DNA of 64,000 bases from Burkholderia sp. Leaf177 (GCF_001424345.1 NZ_LMPF01000001.1:389751-453750); one strand, 5' to 3'. Positions 1 to 9,768 are shown, counted from the stretch's first letter. Made by a program: numbers and translations. Notes: generated by a model not told the origin, from the sequence alone.

Positions 1-22
1 TCCAGCCAACCTTTTCTAGCTA

Positions 23-1141
23 TCAAGCCAACCGTTCTTCCGTTTTCGCATCGAACAGCACTGCCTTCGATACGTCGAACAACAGCGTCATGTTCGTCAA
101 CGGTTGCGGGTTCGCTGCCGGATGCACGCGGCTCACCACGCGTTTGCCGTTCACTTGCGTGAACACGAGCGTGTCCGGTCCCGTCGGCTCGATCACATCG
201 ATCTTGACTTCAACCGGCTGCAATCTCGCGTCTTCAACGTTGTGCGCGCTGCGGGCATCGGTAATGCGCTCCGGACGCAAACCGAGAATTACGTTCTGCC
301 CGATCTTGCCGCGCACGGCTGCGGCATCGAAAGGCAGGTTCAGCACGGTACGCGATACACCCGTGTCGAGTTCGATACCCACGCCCGATCCGGCCTCGAC
401 CAGCTTGCCATCGATAAAATTCATCGGCGGCGCGCCAATGAAACCCGCCACGAACAGGTTCGAAGGCGAATCGTAGATGTCCTGCGGCGCGCCGAACTGC
501 TGCACCACGCCGTCCTTCATCACCGCAATCCGGTCGCCGAGCGTCATGGCTTCAATCTGATCGTGCGTCACGTACACGATCGTCGTGCCAAGGCGCTGAT
601 GCAGCAACTTGATTTCCGAACGCATTTCAATACGCAGCTTCGCATCGAGATTCGAGAGCGGTTCGTCGAACAGGAACATGACCGGATCGCGCGCCAAAGC
701 ACGGCCCATTGCCACGCGCTGACGCTGACCGCCGGACAACTGGCCGGGCTTACGGTCGAGCAGATGCTGAATTTGCAGCGTGTCGGACACGCGCTTCACG
801 ATCGCGGCCTGTTCGTCCTTCGGCACCTTGCGAATGTTCAGGCCGAACGAGATGTTCTCGCGCACGGTCATGGACGGATACAGCGCGTACGACTGGAACA
901 CCATCGCAATGTCGCGATCTTTCGGCGAGAGGTTGTTCACCGTCTTGCCGTCGATCATGATGTCGCCCTTGGTGACCGTTTCCAGCCCGGCGATCATGTT
1001 GAGCAACGTGGACTTGCCGCAGCCCGAACCGCCGACGAGGATCAGGAACTGACCATCCTCAATGTCGATGTTCACGCCCTTCAGAACGGGGACGCCGTTC
1101 GCATAAGTCTTGTATACGTCGCGGATTGAAAGGCTTGCCAT
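23..1141 (-). CDS. gtsD: Glucose-type sugar ABC transporter, ATP-binding subunit (GtsD/MalK/UgpC family)
   Basis: This is the cytoplasmic ATPase of a carbohydrate importer; it powers uptake through the two permeases encoded just upstream in the same operon. The Walker A motif GGSGCGKST lies at residues 37-45, the signature LSGGQRQRVAMGRAL near 135-150, and Walker B FLFDEPLSNLD follows. The C-terminal third (about 240-372) is the regulatory OB-fold/TOBE region typical of MalK/UgpC proteins, and the 372-residue length fits the family. It is the last gene of the minus-strand operon gtsA-gtsB-gtsC-gtsD and follows gtsC after 114 bases. The symbol rests on gene order and on the adjacent zwf-pgl-glk genes; a glycerol-phosphate or maltose specificity cannot be excluded from the ATPase alone. 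Confidence 0.93.
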   Translation of the reverse strand: MASLSIRDVYKTYANGVPVLKGVNIDIEDGQFLILVGGSGCGKSTLLNMIAGLETVTKGDIMIDGKTVNNLSPKDRDIAMVFQSYALYPSMTVRENISFGLNIRKVPKDEQAAIVKRVSDTLQIQHLLDRKPGQLSGGQRQRVAMGRALARDPVMFLFDEPLSNLDAKLRIEMRSEIKLLHQRLGTTIVYVTHDQIEAMTLGDRIAVMKDGVVQQFGAPQDIYDSPSNLFVAGFIGAPPMNFIDGKLVEAGSGVGIELDTGVSRTVLNLPFDAAAVRGKIGQNVILGLRPERITDARSAHNVEDARLQPVEVKIDVIEPTGPDTLVFTQVNGKRVVSRVHPAANPQPLTNMTLLFDVSKAVLFDAKTEERLA

Positions 1142-1255
1142 GCTATGAATCCTTTAATGTCTCTGCGCTGAGTGTGGTCGTCCGCGCATCTGTTGATCTT
1201 TTATCGCGGGCGCCGTTCAGTCGTTGACGACGCCCCGCGGAAATCAGCGATACGG

Positions 1256-2113
1256 CTAGCCCTTCACCGCGCCCGCTGTCAGGCCGCGCACGAAGAACCG
1301 GCCGGCGACCATGTAGACGAGGAGGGTGGGCAGAGCCGCGATGATCGCAGCAGCCATGTCGACGTTGTATTCCTTCACGCCCGTCGATGTATTCACGAGG
1401 TTGTTCAGCGCAACCGTGATCGGCATTGAATCCACGCCCGAGAACACGATACCGAACAGGAAGTCGTTCCAGATCTGCGTGAATTGCCAGATCAGGCAAA
1501 CCATGAAGATCGGCAACGAAACAGGCAGCAGGATCTTGGTGAAAATCGTGAAGAATCCAGCACCGTCAATACGCGCCGCCTTCACCAGTTCCGCCGGAAT
1601 GCTCACGTAGAAGTTGCGGAAGAACATGGTCGTGAACGCAATGCCGTAGACCACGTGCACGAGCACGAGACCAGTCGTTGTATTTGCCAGCCCGAGCATG
1701 CCTTGCAGGCGCGCCATCGGCAAAAGGATGGCCTGGAAGGGGATGAAGCAGCCAACCAGCAACAACGTGAACACGAGGTCCGCGCCGCGAAAACGCCAGT
1801 GCGTGAGCACGTAACCGTTGAACGCACCGACTATCGATGAAATCAGAACCGCCGGAATCACCATGCGCACGGAGTTCATGAAGAACGGTTCCATGCCGTC
1901 GCAACGCACGCCGGTGCACGATTGCGACCACGCCTTGACCCACGGCGCGAACGTGAACGAAGTCGGCGGCGTGAGCAGGTTGCCGGTGCGCAACTGGTCG
2001 AGGTCCTTGAAGGACGTCGAGAGCATCACGTAGATCGGGAACAGGAAATACAGGGCAAACAGGATCAGCGCCGCATAGATGACGGCGCGGCTGATCGTCA
2101 TCTTAGATTCCAT
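1256..2113 (-). CDS. gtsC: Glucose-type sugar ABC transporter permease (GtsC, MalG-like)
   Basis: This inner-membrane permease forms half of the sugar channel. It has about six hydrophobic helices and a C-terminal EAA-type loop around AELVKAARIDGAGFFTIF, which contacts the ATPase. I start it at MESKMTIS (285 residues), which overlaps the end of the upstream permease gene by 11 bases and implies translational coupling. The reading frame continues 20 codons further upstream, but those residues lie inside the preceding gene and lack a membrane-protein character. A start four codons downstream (MTISRA) is also possible. The protein pairs with the MalF-type subunit encoded upstream. Confidence 0.93.
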   Translation of the reverse strand: MESKMTISRAVIYAALILFALYFLFPIYVMLSTSFKDLDQLRTGNLLTPPTSFTFAPWVKAWSQSCTGVRCDGMEPFFMNSVRMVIPAVLISSIVGAFNGYVLTHWRFRGADLVFTLLLVGCFIPFQAILLPMARLQGMLGLANTTTGLVLVHVVYGIAFTTMFFRNFYVSIPAELVKAARIDGAGFFTIFTKILLPVSLPIFMVCLIWQFTQIWNDFLFGIVFSGVDSMPITVALNNLVNTSTGVKEYNVDMAAAIIAALPTLLVYMVAGRFFVRGLTAGAVKG

Positions 2114-3047
2114 TGCGGGTGCTCCTCGATTCCAGATACATGAGCGGCACGAGCACGGCGACGACGGTTGCAAGCATCATCATCGACGAAGCTGCGCCCA
2201 CGCCGAGCTGACCGCGGTTGAACGAAAACGTGTACATGAACATGGCCGGCAGCGACGACGACGTGCCCGGACCGCCCGCGGTCAATGCAACCACGAGGTC
2301 GAACGTCTTGATGGTGATGTGGCAGAGAATCAGCAGCACGGAGAAGAACACCGGACGCATGCTGGGAATCACGATCTTCCGATAGATGCGCGGCAACGAT
2401 GCACCGTCCATCTGCGCGGCCTTGAAGATTTCGCCGTCCACGCCGCGCAAGCCAGCCAGGAACAACGCCATCACGAATCCGGTCGATTGCCACACGGCCG
2501 CGATCACGACACAGAAAATCGCTTTGTCCGGATTGCCGAGCCAGTCGAACGAAAAGCTCGTCCAGCCCCAGTCGTGGAACACTTTCTCGAGTCCCAGGCC
2601 CGGGTTCAGAATCCATTGCCACGCCGTACCCGTCACGATGAACGACAGCGCCATCGGGTACAGAAAGATTGCGCGCAACGCACCTTCATTGCGGATTTTC
2701 TGGTCGAGCAGGATGGCGAGGAACAGCCCGAGCCCGACGCAGATTCCAATGAATGGAATGCCGAACCAGCCGAGGTTCGCGGCGGATGTCCACCAGACGT
2801 CGTTGGAGAACAGCTCGGTGTATCGCTGGAAGCCGACGAAATCGTAGCGCGGCATCAGTCGCGAGTTCGTCAGCGACAGATACCCGGTGATCAGAATGAA
2901 GCCATACACGAACACGAGCGCAATCAACACGCTGGGTGCGAGTACTAGCTTGGGAATGTATGTATCGGCAAGCGCCGCCATGGGCGACGTGCGGCGGGGC
3001 GGGGTGCGCGATGTCTTGCTCGCGATACCGCTAGGGGAGGCAGCCAC
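2103..3047 (-). CDS. gtsB: Glucose-type sugar ABC transporter permease (GtsB, MalF-like)
   Basis: This is the partner permease, 314 residues with six predicted helices starting near residue 32 (KLVLAPSVLIALVFVYGF). The loop KAAQMDGASLPRIYRKIVIP is the EAA motif that docks on the ATPase. The Ser/Thr/Arg-rich first 22 residues are probably cytoplasmic; MAALAD at residue 23 is an alternative start. The gene is separated from the binding-protein gene by 164 bases that hold a GC-rich hairpin, a common arrangement that gives more binding protein than permease. Confidence 0.92.
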   Translation of the reverse strand: MAASPSGIASKTSRTPPRRTSPMAALADTYIPKLVLAPSVLIALVFVYGFILITGYLSLTNSRLMPRYDFVGFQRYTELFSNDVWWTSAANLGWFGIPFIGICVGLGLFLAILLDQKIRNEGALRAIFLYPMALSFIVTGTAWQWILNPGLGLEKVFHDWGWTSFSFDWLGNPDKAIFCVVIAAVWQSTGFVMALFLAGLRGVDGEIFKAAQMDGASLPRIYRKIVIPSMRPVFFSVLLILCHITIKTFDLVVALTAGGPGTSSSLPAMFMYTFSFNRGQLGVGAASSMMMLATVVAVLVPLMYLESRSTRNGI

Positions 3048-3131
3048 TTCTCGACTCCTGAAAATTTGCCGGCAAGAGTCTCAGGCCGGAACAGGTTTAC
3101 AGCGATTTTTACGATAATCAACTGGTGCTTT

Positions 3132-3163
3132 CGGGCGCGCTTTCCTCAAAGAAAACGCGCCCG
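3132..3163 (-). terminator. Intra-operon GC-rich hairpin between gtsA and gtsB
   Basis: An 8-bp perfect stem (CGGGCGCG with CGCGCCCG) flanks an A/T-rich loop between the binding-protein gene and the first permease gene. There is no long U-tract, so it is more likely an RNA-stabilising or partially terminating element than a full terminator. Such hairpins often set the excess of binding protein in ABC operons. The role is inferred; the stem is directly visible. Confidence 0.5.
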
Positions 3164-3211
3164 TGCGTCATGCTCAAACGCTTACATCGCGCTTCACTTC
3201 GTTCACTTCGC

Positions 3212-4465
3212 TTACTTTGTCTTCGCTGCGTTCGCGAGAGCGGCAACCGCGCTCTTCGAATCTTGCGTCGAGTTCATGAACTTCGTGACGACGTCGGTGA
3301 TGGCGCCGGCGGTTGCATCGCCTTGTGCCATTCCGTGCGCCAGCGACGGAACATAACCGCCAGACTTCAGCGCCGTCTGTTCGTCGGCGTACGACTTCTT
3401 CGCGCAATCGTCGAACTTGGCCATGGGCACGCCCAGACGAACCGGGATGGAACCCTTGTTCAGGCTGAACTGCTCCTGGAACTCAGGCGTCATGATGGTC
3501 TTCGCCAATGCCAGCTGGCCCGGCGTTGCGTCCTTCGCGCCCTTCTGCTGGAAGAACACGAACGAATCGACGTTGAACGTGTAGGCCTTTTCCGTGCCTG
3601 GAACCGCTACGCAAACATAGTCCGTACCCGACTTCTTGTTTGCGCCGGCGAATTCGCCCTTCGCCCAGTCGCCCATGAACTGCATGCCGGCCTTGCCGTT
3701 GATGACCATGGCGGTGGCCAGGTTCCAGTCACGGCCGGTGCGGCCGTTATCGAAGTACGACTGGACATGGCGAACCGTGTCGAACACCTTGACCATCTGG
3801 TCGGAGCTCAGCGTCTTCGGGTCCAGATCCACAATCGCCTTCTTGTAGAAGTCCGCGCCTTGCGACAGCACGACGTCTTCCCACAGCGTCAGGTCTTGCC
3901 ACGGCTGGCCGCCTGCTGCCACCGGAACGATGCCGTTCGCCTTCATCTTGTCGGCGAGGGCGAAGAATTCCGGCCACGTGGTCGGAGCCTTGCCGCCTGC
4001 CTTGTCGAGGGCTTCCTTGTTGATATACAGCCAGTTCACGCGATGCACCGAGAACGGCGCGCCTACGTAGTGACCGCCTGCGTGCATGATCTTGTCGATT
4101 TCCGGCGGCAGGTTCTTCTTCCAGTCGCCCGTTACCGAGTCGATGTTCACCAGCACGCCCTGGTCAGCCCATTCCTGGATCAGCGGACCCTTGATCTGGG
4201 CAGCGGACGGAGCATTGCCCGAGATGACCTGTGTCTTGAGTGCGGTCATGGCCGCGGCGCCTGCGCCACCGGCAACGGCGAAGTCCTTCCAGGTGTAGCC
4301 CTGCTTGGTCATGTCGTCTTTCAACACGCCAATAGCCTTCGACTCACCGCCTGACGTCCACCAGTGCAGCACGGAAACGGCTTCTGCAGCCTGAACCGCT
4401 TGTGCCGTCACGCCGCACAACAGACCTGCAGCGCCGAGCGCGCCCATGAGCTTGCGAAATTTCAT
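3212..4465 (-). CDS. gtsA: Glucose-type sugar ABC transporter, periplasmic binding protein
   Basis: This is the solute receptor of the importer, 417 residues. The signal peptide MKFRKLMGALGAAGLLCG... ends at AVQAAEA near residue 27. The mature protein begins VSVLHWWTSGGESKAI, the opening typical of family 1 sugar-binding proteins (COG1653), including Pseudomonas GtsA. It is the first gene of the gtsABCD-order operon and diverges from zwf, pgl and glk-hexR, so glucose is the best-supported substrate. A good ribosome-binding site (GGAGG) lies just before the ATG. It is not clear from the sequence whether its promoter is controlled by the HexR site on the far side of the 0.5-kb divergent region. 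Confidence 0.93.
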   Translation of the reverse strand: MKFRKLMGALGAAGLLCGVTAQAVQAAEAVSVLHWWTSGGESKAIGVLKDDMTKQGYTWKDFAVAGGAGAAAMTALKTQVISGNAPSAAQIKGPLIQEWADQGVLVNIDSVTGDWKKNLPPEIDKIMHAGGHYVGAPFSVHRVNWLYINKEALDKAGGKAPTTWPEFFALADKMKANGIVPVAAGGQPWQDLTLWEDVVLSQGADFYKKAIVDLDPKTLSSDQMVKVFDTVRHVQSYFDNGRTGRDWNLATAMVINGKAGMQFMGDWAKGEFAGANKKSGTDYVCVAVPGTEKAYTFNVDSFVFFQQKGAKDATPGQLALAKTIMTPEFQEQFSLNKGSIPVRLGVPMAKFDDCAKKSYADEQTALKSGGYVPSLAHGMAQGDATAGAITDVVTKFMNSTQDSKSAVAALANAAKTK

Positions 4466-4976
4466 TGTTTATCTCCTCCGAACACCTGAACAAAAAACGA
4501 TTGGCCCCTGATGCCGCCAGGAAGCGATGGCTGGAACTGAACAGACTTGAAGTGGCCGGAGTCGGCGGTGTCAGCGGGATAAGACCGGTTCGCCTCGTCA
4601 GTAAATCGCGGGCGCGCCTGTCTAGCCGGCAGACCGAACCTCGGCCGCACGGCTCTCAAGAGATGAGTGTGTCGAATCGCAACTGTGTCTCCTCTTTTGA
4701 TTTTTGCCCGTTCACACTGGCAGACCAGCGTGGCGTGCGTCCGGGGTTTTGCATAAAACGGTTCCGGTCATTGCCGATCTCGCGAAAGCGATATTGGCTC
4801 AGGTCCATTACCATGCAACCAGACATGAATCTCCGGGAAAACACGCATGTTCTGATTGACTAAGTGTTTTTTTCCGAGATCACGTTACCCCTTGATTTGA
4901 ATTGTAGTTAAACTACAATTCAGTGTCAAAAAAAATTTTATCGGACTACGGTCCTTCAGAACACCTGCGGAGACAC
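4466..4976. other. Divergent intergenic region between gtsA and zwf
   Basis: About 510 bases separate the two divergent sugar operons. The zwf-proximal end carries the HexR-type palindrome. A GTG at 4923 could extend Zwf by 18 residues, but the ATG at 4977 has a GGAG four bases upstream and gives the normal Zwf N-terminus. I see no protein gene and no second HexR palindrome near gtsA. Confidence 0.7.
4899..4921. promoter_or_regulatory. Predicted HexR operator upstream of zwf
   Basis: The sequence is a perfect 23-nt palindrome, GAATTGTAGTT-A-AACTACAATTC. Its core TTGTAGTTAAACTACAA fits the HexR consensus known from gamma-proteobacteria (TTGT-N7/8-ACAA in Pseudomonas, TGTAGTTWAACTACA-like in Shewanella and others). 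It ends 55 bases before the zwf ATG, so bound HexR would overlap the promoter. A HexR domain is encoded three genes downstream, fused to glucokinase, which suggests autoregulation of the whole zwf-pgl-glk/hexR unit. Confidence 0.85.
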
Positions 4977-6437
4977 ATGCAAAACGACTCGAATTTCACC
5001 TTCGTTCTATTCGGCGGAACGGGCGATCTTTCGATGCGCAAGATCCTGCCGGCGCTTTTCGAAGCGCATCGAGGCGGAATGCTGGCGCCGGGCGGAAAGA
5101 TCGTCGCGGTGGCGCGCGCCTCCGAAGATCGCGATGCGTACTTGAGCTGGGTCGACGAACACGTCAAGCCGCACGTCTCGAAGAACGGTGTGGACGACGC
5201 TGTGTGGAAGGGTTTTCTCGAACGCATCGACTATGTACGGCTCGATCTCGGCAAGCCCGAAGATTTCAAGCTGCTGCGCGACGCCGTCAGCAAGCATGGC
5301 GGCACGCGCGTGTTTTATCTCGCGACCGGGCCGTCGCTGTTCGTGCCCATTTGCCGTGCGCTCGCCGATGTGGGATTGAGCGAAAACGCGCGCATCGTGC
5401 TCGAAAAGCCGCTCGGTTATGACTTGAAGTCATCGCAGGCAATCAACGACGCAGTCGGCGAAATCTTCGCGGAAGAACAGATCTACCGGATCGACCATTA
5501 CCTCGGGAAAGAGCCGGTGCAGAACCTGCTCGCGCTGCGCTTCGGCAACGCGCTTTTCGAGCCGCTGTGGCGGCGCGAATGGGTGGAAAGCATCCAGATC
5601 ACGATTGCCGAAGAACTCGGCGTGGAAGCGCGCGGCGACTTCTACGACAACACCGGCGCCTTGCGCGACATGGTGCAGAACCACTTGCTGCAACTGCTTT
5701 CCATCGTGACGATGGAACCGCCGCATTCCATGGATTCCGATTCCGTGCGCGACGAAAAGCTGCGCGTGCTGCGCGCGCTCAAGCCCGTCGATCCGCGCGA
5801 TATCAGCAAGGTCGCCGTGCGCGGCCAATATCATGCAGGCGTGATCAAGGGTACGTCGGTTCCGGCTTACGCGACCGAACACGGCGTGCGTCCTGACAGT
5901 CACACGGAAACGTTTGTCGCGTTGAAAGTGGAGATCGAGAACTGGCGCTGGGCCGGCGTGCCGTTCTTCTTGCGCACGGGCAAGCGGCTCGCGGACCGCA
6001 CGGCTGAGATCGTCGTGAATTTCCGGCCCGTGCCGCATTCGGCGCTCGGCGCAAACGCGTTGCGCGCCGGGACGAACCGCCTTGTGATCCGCCTGCAGCC
6101 GAACGAAACCATTCGCCTTTATTGCCTCGCGAAGCAGCCGGGCGAAGGCATGAATCTCGCAAGCGTCCATTTGGATCTTGCGTTCGACAAATTCTTCAAG
6201 GAAGGGCAGATGGAAGCGTATCAGCGCCTTCTGCTCGATGTCATCAACGGCCGTCTCGCGCTTTTCGTGCGGCGCGACGAGCAGGAAGCGGCGTGGCGTT
6301 ATGTCGAGCCGATCCTGGACGAATGGGCTGGATCGCCGAAACCGCCGAAGCCTTATGCGTCGGGCACGTGGGGACCGGCGGCCGCGAGCGCCATGCTGGC
6401 GCAGCACGGCACGTGCTGGCTCGAAGAAGAGAATTAA
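4977..6437 (+). CDS. zwf: Glucose-6-phosphate 1-dehydrogenase
   Basis: The enzyme oxidises glucose 6-phosphate to 6-phosphogluconolactone with NAD(P)+, the entry step to the Entner-Doudoroff and pentose-phosphate routes. The dinucleotide-binding motif FGGTGDLSMRKILPAL is at the N-terminus, and the active-site signature RIDHYLGKE lies near residue 165-175. The length of 486 residues is normal. I chose the ATG at 4977 over an in-frame GTG at 4923 because of the GGAG at 4969-4972 and the family's usual start. The 162-base gap to pgl begins with a small CCCGTT/AACGGG hairpin at 6439-6455 without a U-tract, so read-through into pgl is likely. Confidence 0.97.
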   Translation: MQNDSNFTFVLFGGTGDLSMRKILPALFEAHRGGMLAPGGKIVAVARASEDRDAYLSWVDEHVKPHVSKNGVDDAVWKGFLERIDYVRLDLGKPEDFKLLRDAVSKHGGTRVFYLATGPSLFVPICRALADVGLSENARIVLEKPLGYDLKSSQAINDAVGEIFAEEQIYRIDHYLGKEPVQNLLALRFGNALFEPLWRREWVESIQITIAEELGVEARGDFYDNTGALRDMVQNHLLQLLSIVTMEPPHSMDSDSVRDEKLRVLRALKPVDPRDISKVAVRGQYHAGVIKGTSVPAYATEHGVRPDSHTETFVALKVEIENWRWAGVPFFLRTGKRLADRTAEIVVNFRPVPHSALGANALRAGTNRLVIRLQPNETIRLYCLAKQPGEGMNLASVHLDLAFDKFFKEGQMEAYQRLLLDVINGRLALFVRRDEQEAAWRYVEPILDEWAGSPKPPKPYASGTWGPAAASAMLAQHGTCWLEEEN

Positions 6438-6599
6438 GCCCGTTGTTTTAACGGGTCGGTGGGAACGTGTTCCAGGACGTTTGTGCTGTAGACATGTTGC
6501 AATTAAAGCCGAGACAAATCCCGTCGTGCGGCGCTTCCAGCGTTTGAAAGCGGCTACGGCGGGCGAAATGAAACCAAAACAAGGCAGCATGGAGGAGCA

Positions 6600-7331
6600 G
6601 TGATCCAGCTTCATACTTTTGATGAGCCAGGCGCCCAATCCGACGCTTTGGCAGAAGCGGTGGGCGACGCGCTTGCCGCAACGCTCGCGGCTCGCGGAGC
6701 CGCGTCGGCGGACGGCGCCGTGTCGGGTGCATCGGGTAACCAGACCCAGCACGCCACGCTCGCCGTTTCGGGTGGCACGAGCCCGAAGCCGTTCCTGAAA
6801 ACGCTTTCCACGCACGCGCTCGACTGGGCGCATATCGATGTAACCCTCGTCGATGATCGTTGGGTGCCGGAAACGGACACCGCCAGCAACGCGCGTCTCG
6901 TGCGTGAGACGCTGCTGCAGAACGCAGCGAGCGGCGCGTATTTTCTGCCCCTCGTGGATACGTCGCGTCCGCTGGATGCGCACATCGCCGACCTGAATGG
7001 CGATCCACAGCGCCGCGTGCCCGATGTCGCCGTGCTCGGCATGGGCGAGGACGGCCATACGGCATCGATTTTCGCCGATGCCCCCGAGTGGGACTTCGCG
7101 ATCAGCACGCCGGACCGGTTCATATCGGTACATCCGGGCAGTGCGCCGCATGCGCGCGTGTCGCTGTCCATGTCCGCGCTCAAGGGCGTGCAGCAGCTGT
7201 TCCTGTTCATCAGCGGACAGAAAAAACTCGATGTACTGAACGCCGCGCTCGCCGCACCGCAAAAGAACGCCATCTCCACGTTGGCCAACGCACAAGGAGT
7301 CAGGCTCGATGTCTACTGGTGTGCAAAGTAA
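6600..7331 (+). CDS. pgl: 6-phosphogluconolactonase
   Basis: This enzyme hydrolyses the lactone made by Zwf to 6-phosphogluconate. It is 243 residues with the SugP/NagB-like fold: [15 protein letters not shown] near residues 55-70, the [16 protein letters not shown] block, and the [12 protein letters not shown] motif. It starts with GTG, preceded by GGAGG about five bases upstream. Its last 23 bases overlap the start of the glucokinase-HexR gene, so the two are probably translated in a coupled way. Confidence 0.96.
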   Translation: MIQLHTFDEPGAQSDALAEAVGDALAATLAARGAASADGAVSGASGNQTQHATLAVSGGTSPKPFLKTLSTHALDWAHIDVTLVDDRWVPETDTASNARLVRETLLQNAASGAYFLPLVDTSRPLDAHIADLNGDPQRRVPDVAVLGMGEDGHTASIFADAPEWDFAISTPDRFISVHPGSAPHARVSLSMSALKGVQQLFLFISGQKKLDVLNAALAAPQKNAISTLANAQGVRLDVYWCAK

Positions 7332-9237
7332 GGCCGCAACCATAGCGGCCCAAAGCCAGCACGCCGATGGACCCCGGCTTCTGGCTGACATCGGCGGCAC
7401 CAACGCGCGGTTTGCGCTTGAAACGGCGCCGGGGGTTATCGGCGAAATTCGCGTGTATCCGGGCAACGATTACCCCGGCATTGCCGAAGCGATGCAGCAG
7501 TACCTCAAGGATACGAAAGTCAGCCGCGTGAATCATGCGGCCGTGGCGATCGCGAATCCGGTGGACGGCGATCACGTTTCGATGACCAATCACGACTGGA
7601 GCTTTTCCATTGAAGCCACGCGCCGCGCGCTGGGTTTCGATACCTTGCTCGTGGTCAACGACTTCACCGCGCTGGCCATGGCGCTTCCGGGTCTCACCGA
7701 CGCCCAGCGCGTGCAGGTCGGCGGCGGCTCGCGCCGGCAGAACAGCGTGATCGGTTTGCTCGGACCCGGAACGGGCCTGGGCGTGTCCGGGTTGATTCCC
7801 GCCGATGACCGCTGGATCGCGCTCGGCAGCGAAGGCGGCCATGCGAGCTTTGCGCCATCGAATGAAACCGAGGACATCGTCCTGCGTTTTGCGCGCCGGA
7901 AATTTCCGCACGTTTCATTTGAGCGCGTCTCGGCGGGTCCCGGCTTGTTGCTGATCTACCAGGCGTTATCGGAGCGCGATGGCGTGGCCGTGCCGGACGA
8001 TCTGGAATCGGCGAGCATCACGCAGCGCGCGCACGATGGCGAGCCGCTGGCACTCGAAACCGTCAATTGTTTCTGCGGCATTCTCGGCACCTTCGCCGGG
8101 AATATTGCGGTGACGCTGGGCGCGCTGGGCGGCATTTTCATTGGCGGCGGCGTGGTGCTGAAGCTCGGCGAGCTCTTCACGAAGTCGCCGTTTCGCGAGC
8201 GTTTCGAGGCGAAAGGGCGCTTCCAGCAGTATCTATCGAGCGTGCCCACATTCATCATTACCGCTGAATATCCGGCGTTTCTGGGGGTATCGGCGATCTT
8301 GTCGGAGCAGTTGTCGAACCGTGCGAACGGCGGCTCGTCCGCGGTGTTCGAGCGCATACGCCAGATGCGCGATGCGCTGACGCCCGCCGAGCGGCGTGTG
8401 GCTGACCTCGCGCTCAACCATCCGCGTTCGATCATCAATGACCCGATCATCGATATTGCGCGCAAAGCCGACGTAAGCCAGCCGACGGTCATTCGCTTTT
8501 GCCGGTCGCTCGGATGCCAGGGTTTATCCGATTTCAAGTTGAAGCTCGCGACTGGTCTGACCGGCACGATTCCGGTGAGCCACAGCCAGGTGCATCTTGG
8601 AGACACCGCCACCGATTTCGGCGCGAAAGTTCTAGACAACACGGTCTCGGCGATCCTTCAATTGCGAGAGCATTTGAATTTCGATCATGTGGAACGTGCC
8701 ATCGACATTTTGAATGGTGCGCGCCGGATCGAGTTCTATGGTTTGGGCAATTCGAACATCGTGGCGCAGGACGCGCACTACAAGTTTTTCCGTTTCGGAA
8801 TCCCGACGATTGCTTACGGTGACTTGTACATGCAGGCGGCGTCGGCGGCGTTGTTGGGCAAGGGCGATGTAATCGTGGCTGTATCCAAGTCGGGTCGCGC
8901 TCCGGAGTTGCTGCGCGTGCTTGAGATTGCGATGCAGCAGGGTGCGACCGTGATTGCGATTACATCGAGCAATACGCCTTTAGCGAAGCGTGCGACGGTT
9001 GCATTGGAGACGGATCACATTGAGATTCGTGAGTCGCAGATGTCGATGATCTCGCGCATTTTGCATCTTGTGATGATCGACATTTTGGCGGTGGGCGTAG
9101 CGATCCGCCGGGCGGTGCCGAATGCGGGTGCGGACGTGAGTGAAGCGATGACAAAGGTCCGTGAAGCTGGCGATGACGACACGGGCGCGGTGCTGGACTG
9201 GCTGAGCCACGGCGCGGCGGGAATCGCCCGCGATTAA
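7309..9237 (+). CDS. glk: Bifunctional glucokinase / HexR-type RpiR transcriptional regulator fusion
   Basis: The protein is 642 residues with two parts. Residues about 20-335 form a glucokinase: [15 protein letters not shown] phosphate loop, the catalytic [14 protein letters not shown] and [11 protein letters not shown] motifs. Residues about 345-642 form a HexR-like RpiR regulator, with a helix-turn-helix ([20 protein letters not shown]) and a SIS sugar-phosphate domain ([26 protein letters not shown]). Known HexR responds to 2-keto-3-deoxy-6-phosphogluconate and represses zwf. The fusion puts the glucose-phosphorylating enzyme and the repressor of the pathway in one chain. This fusion is known in Burkholderia-type bacteria; there is no frameshift or stop between the parts. 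Confidence 0.96.
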   Translation: MSTGVQSKAATIAAQSQHADGPRLLADIGGTNARFALETAPGVIGEIRVYPGNDYPGIAEAMQQYLKDTKVSRVNHAAVAIANPVDGDHVSMTNHDWSFSIEATRRALGFDTLLVVNDFTALAMALPGLTDAQRVQVGGGSRRQNSVIGLLGPGTGLGVSGLIPADDRWIALGSEGGHASFAPSNETEDIVLRFARRKFPHVSFERVSAGPGLLLIYQALSERDGVAVPDDLESASITQRAHDGEPLALETVNCFCGILGTFAGNIAVTLGALGGIFIGGGVVLKLGELFTKSPFRERFEAKGRFQQYLSSVPTFIITAEYPAFLGVSAILSEQLSNRANGGSSAVFERIRQMRDALTPAERRVADLALNHPRSIINDPIIDIARKADVSQPTVIRFCRSLGCQGLSDFKLKLATGLTGTIPVSHSQVHLGDTATDFGAKVLDNTVSAILQLREHLNFDHVERAIDILNGARRIEFYGLGNSNIVAQDAHYKFFRFGIPTIAYGDLYMQAASAALLGKGDVIVAVSKSGRAPELLRVLEIAMQQGATVIAITSSNTPLAKRATVALETDHIEIRESQMSMISRILHLVMIDILAVGVAIRRAVPNAGADVSEAMTKVREAGDDDTGAVLDWLSHGAAGIARD

Positions 9238-9245
9238 AAGAAGTA

Positions 9246-9293
9246 AACGCAAAATGCCGCCGATGCGATTTCGCATCGGCGGCATTTTGCGTT
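9246..9293 (+). terminator. Strong hairpin terminator after glk-hexR
   Basis: A perfect 23-bp inverted repeat with a 2-base loop begins AACGCAAAATGCCGCC and ends with its complement, giving A- and T-rich flanks on a GC-rich stem. It lies 8 bases after the glk-hexR stop and is a very stable terminator, probably working in both directions. Confidence 0.9.
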
Positions 9294-9486
9294 CGGGGAA
9301 GGCCTTACGCGCGGTTTAATTGACTGCCACAGACACTGGTGGCGAAGCGTGTGGGTATCTGATGACGGAGGGGGAGGGTTTCAGCAGGACGCGGTTAAAC
9401 GCTGAGGGTACTTCGTGCGTGCCAAACAGTTAAAAACTGCACGCTGAAGACACTTAAGAATTAGCGGTTGGAAGGCGTTTTCTTTG

Positions 9487-9524
9487 CTTCGTTTCTTTGT
9501 CGCCGTTTGGACAAAGAAATGAAG
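9487..9524. repeat. Dispersed-repeat-like intergenic hairpin
   Basis: A 15-bp stem with one G-U pair, CTTCGTTTCTTTGTC paired with GACAAAGAAATGAAG, and an 8-base loop. The motif TTTGCTTCGTTTCTTTGTC looks like a recurring intergenic element of this bacterial group, from memory. Only one copy was seen in this window. Confidence 0.45.
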
Positions 9525-9633
9525 TCCCGCCACGGACAGTGGCTAAAAGTGCTAAAAAGATCAGAAAACAAGAAACCCGCGAAAACTTAAAAAGCAGGAA
9601 CCCCGTCCACCGGTGCCAACAAAAATAAAAAAC

Positions 9634-9661
9634 GGTGCGATGCCCTTCCGGACACCGCACC
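9634..9661 (-). terminator. Rho-independent terminator of the porin gene
   Basis: On the minus strand a 12-bp stem, GGTGCGGTGTCC with GGGCATCGCACC (two G-U pairs), closes a GGAA tetraloop and is followed by GTTTTTTATTTTTG. It lies about 110 bases after the porin stop codon. Confidence 0.88.
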
Positions 9662-9768
9662 GATACGCGCCTCTCGCAGCAGCGTGAAAACCAAATAAAG
9701 CTATAAAAACCTATGCTTTAAACAAACTCTCTCTGTCGTTATGCTCCGGCCAACCGTTCTAGATCAAA

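Larger units (their letters stand above)
9294..9768. other. Intergenic region with repeat-like DNA and the porin terminator
   Basis: This stretch of about 475 bases holds no convincing gene. It contains a T/C-rich hairpin (9487-9524) resembling dispersed intergenic repeats that I recall as common in Burkholderia-type genomes, and the terminator of the minus-strand porin gene (9634-9661). A 68-codon open frame across it (9454-9660, minus) is made of these two elements and is not supported as a gene. Confidence 0.6.

Noticed and set aside
5430..7466. 678-codon minus-strand open frame across zwf and pgl
   Set aside because: It is antisense to two clear enzymes, rich in Arg/His/Ala as expected of shadow frames in GC-rich DNA, with no recognisable domain.
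9454..9660. 68-codon minus-strand open frame with a hydrophobic stretch
   Set aside because: It is composed of the repeat-like hairpin and the porin terminator stem, so it cannot be a normal gene.
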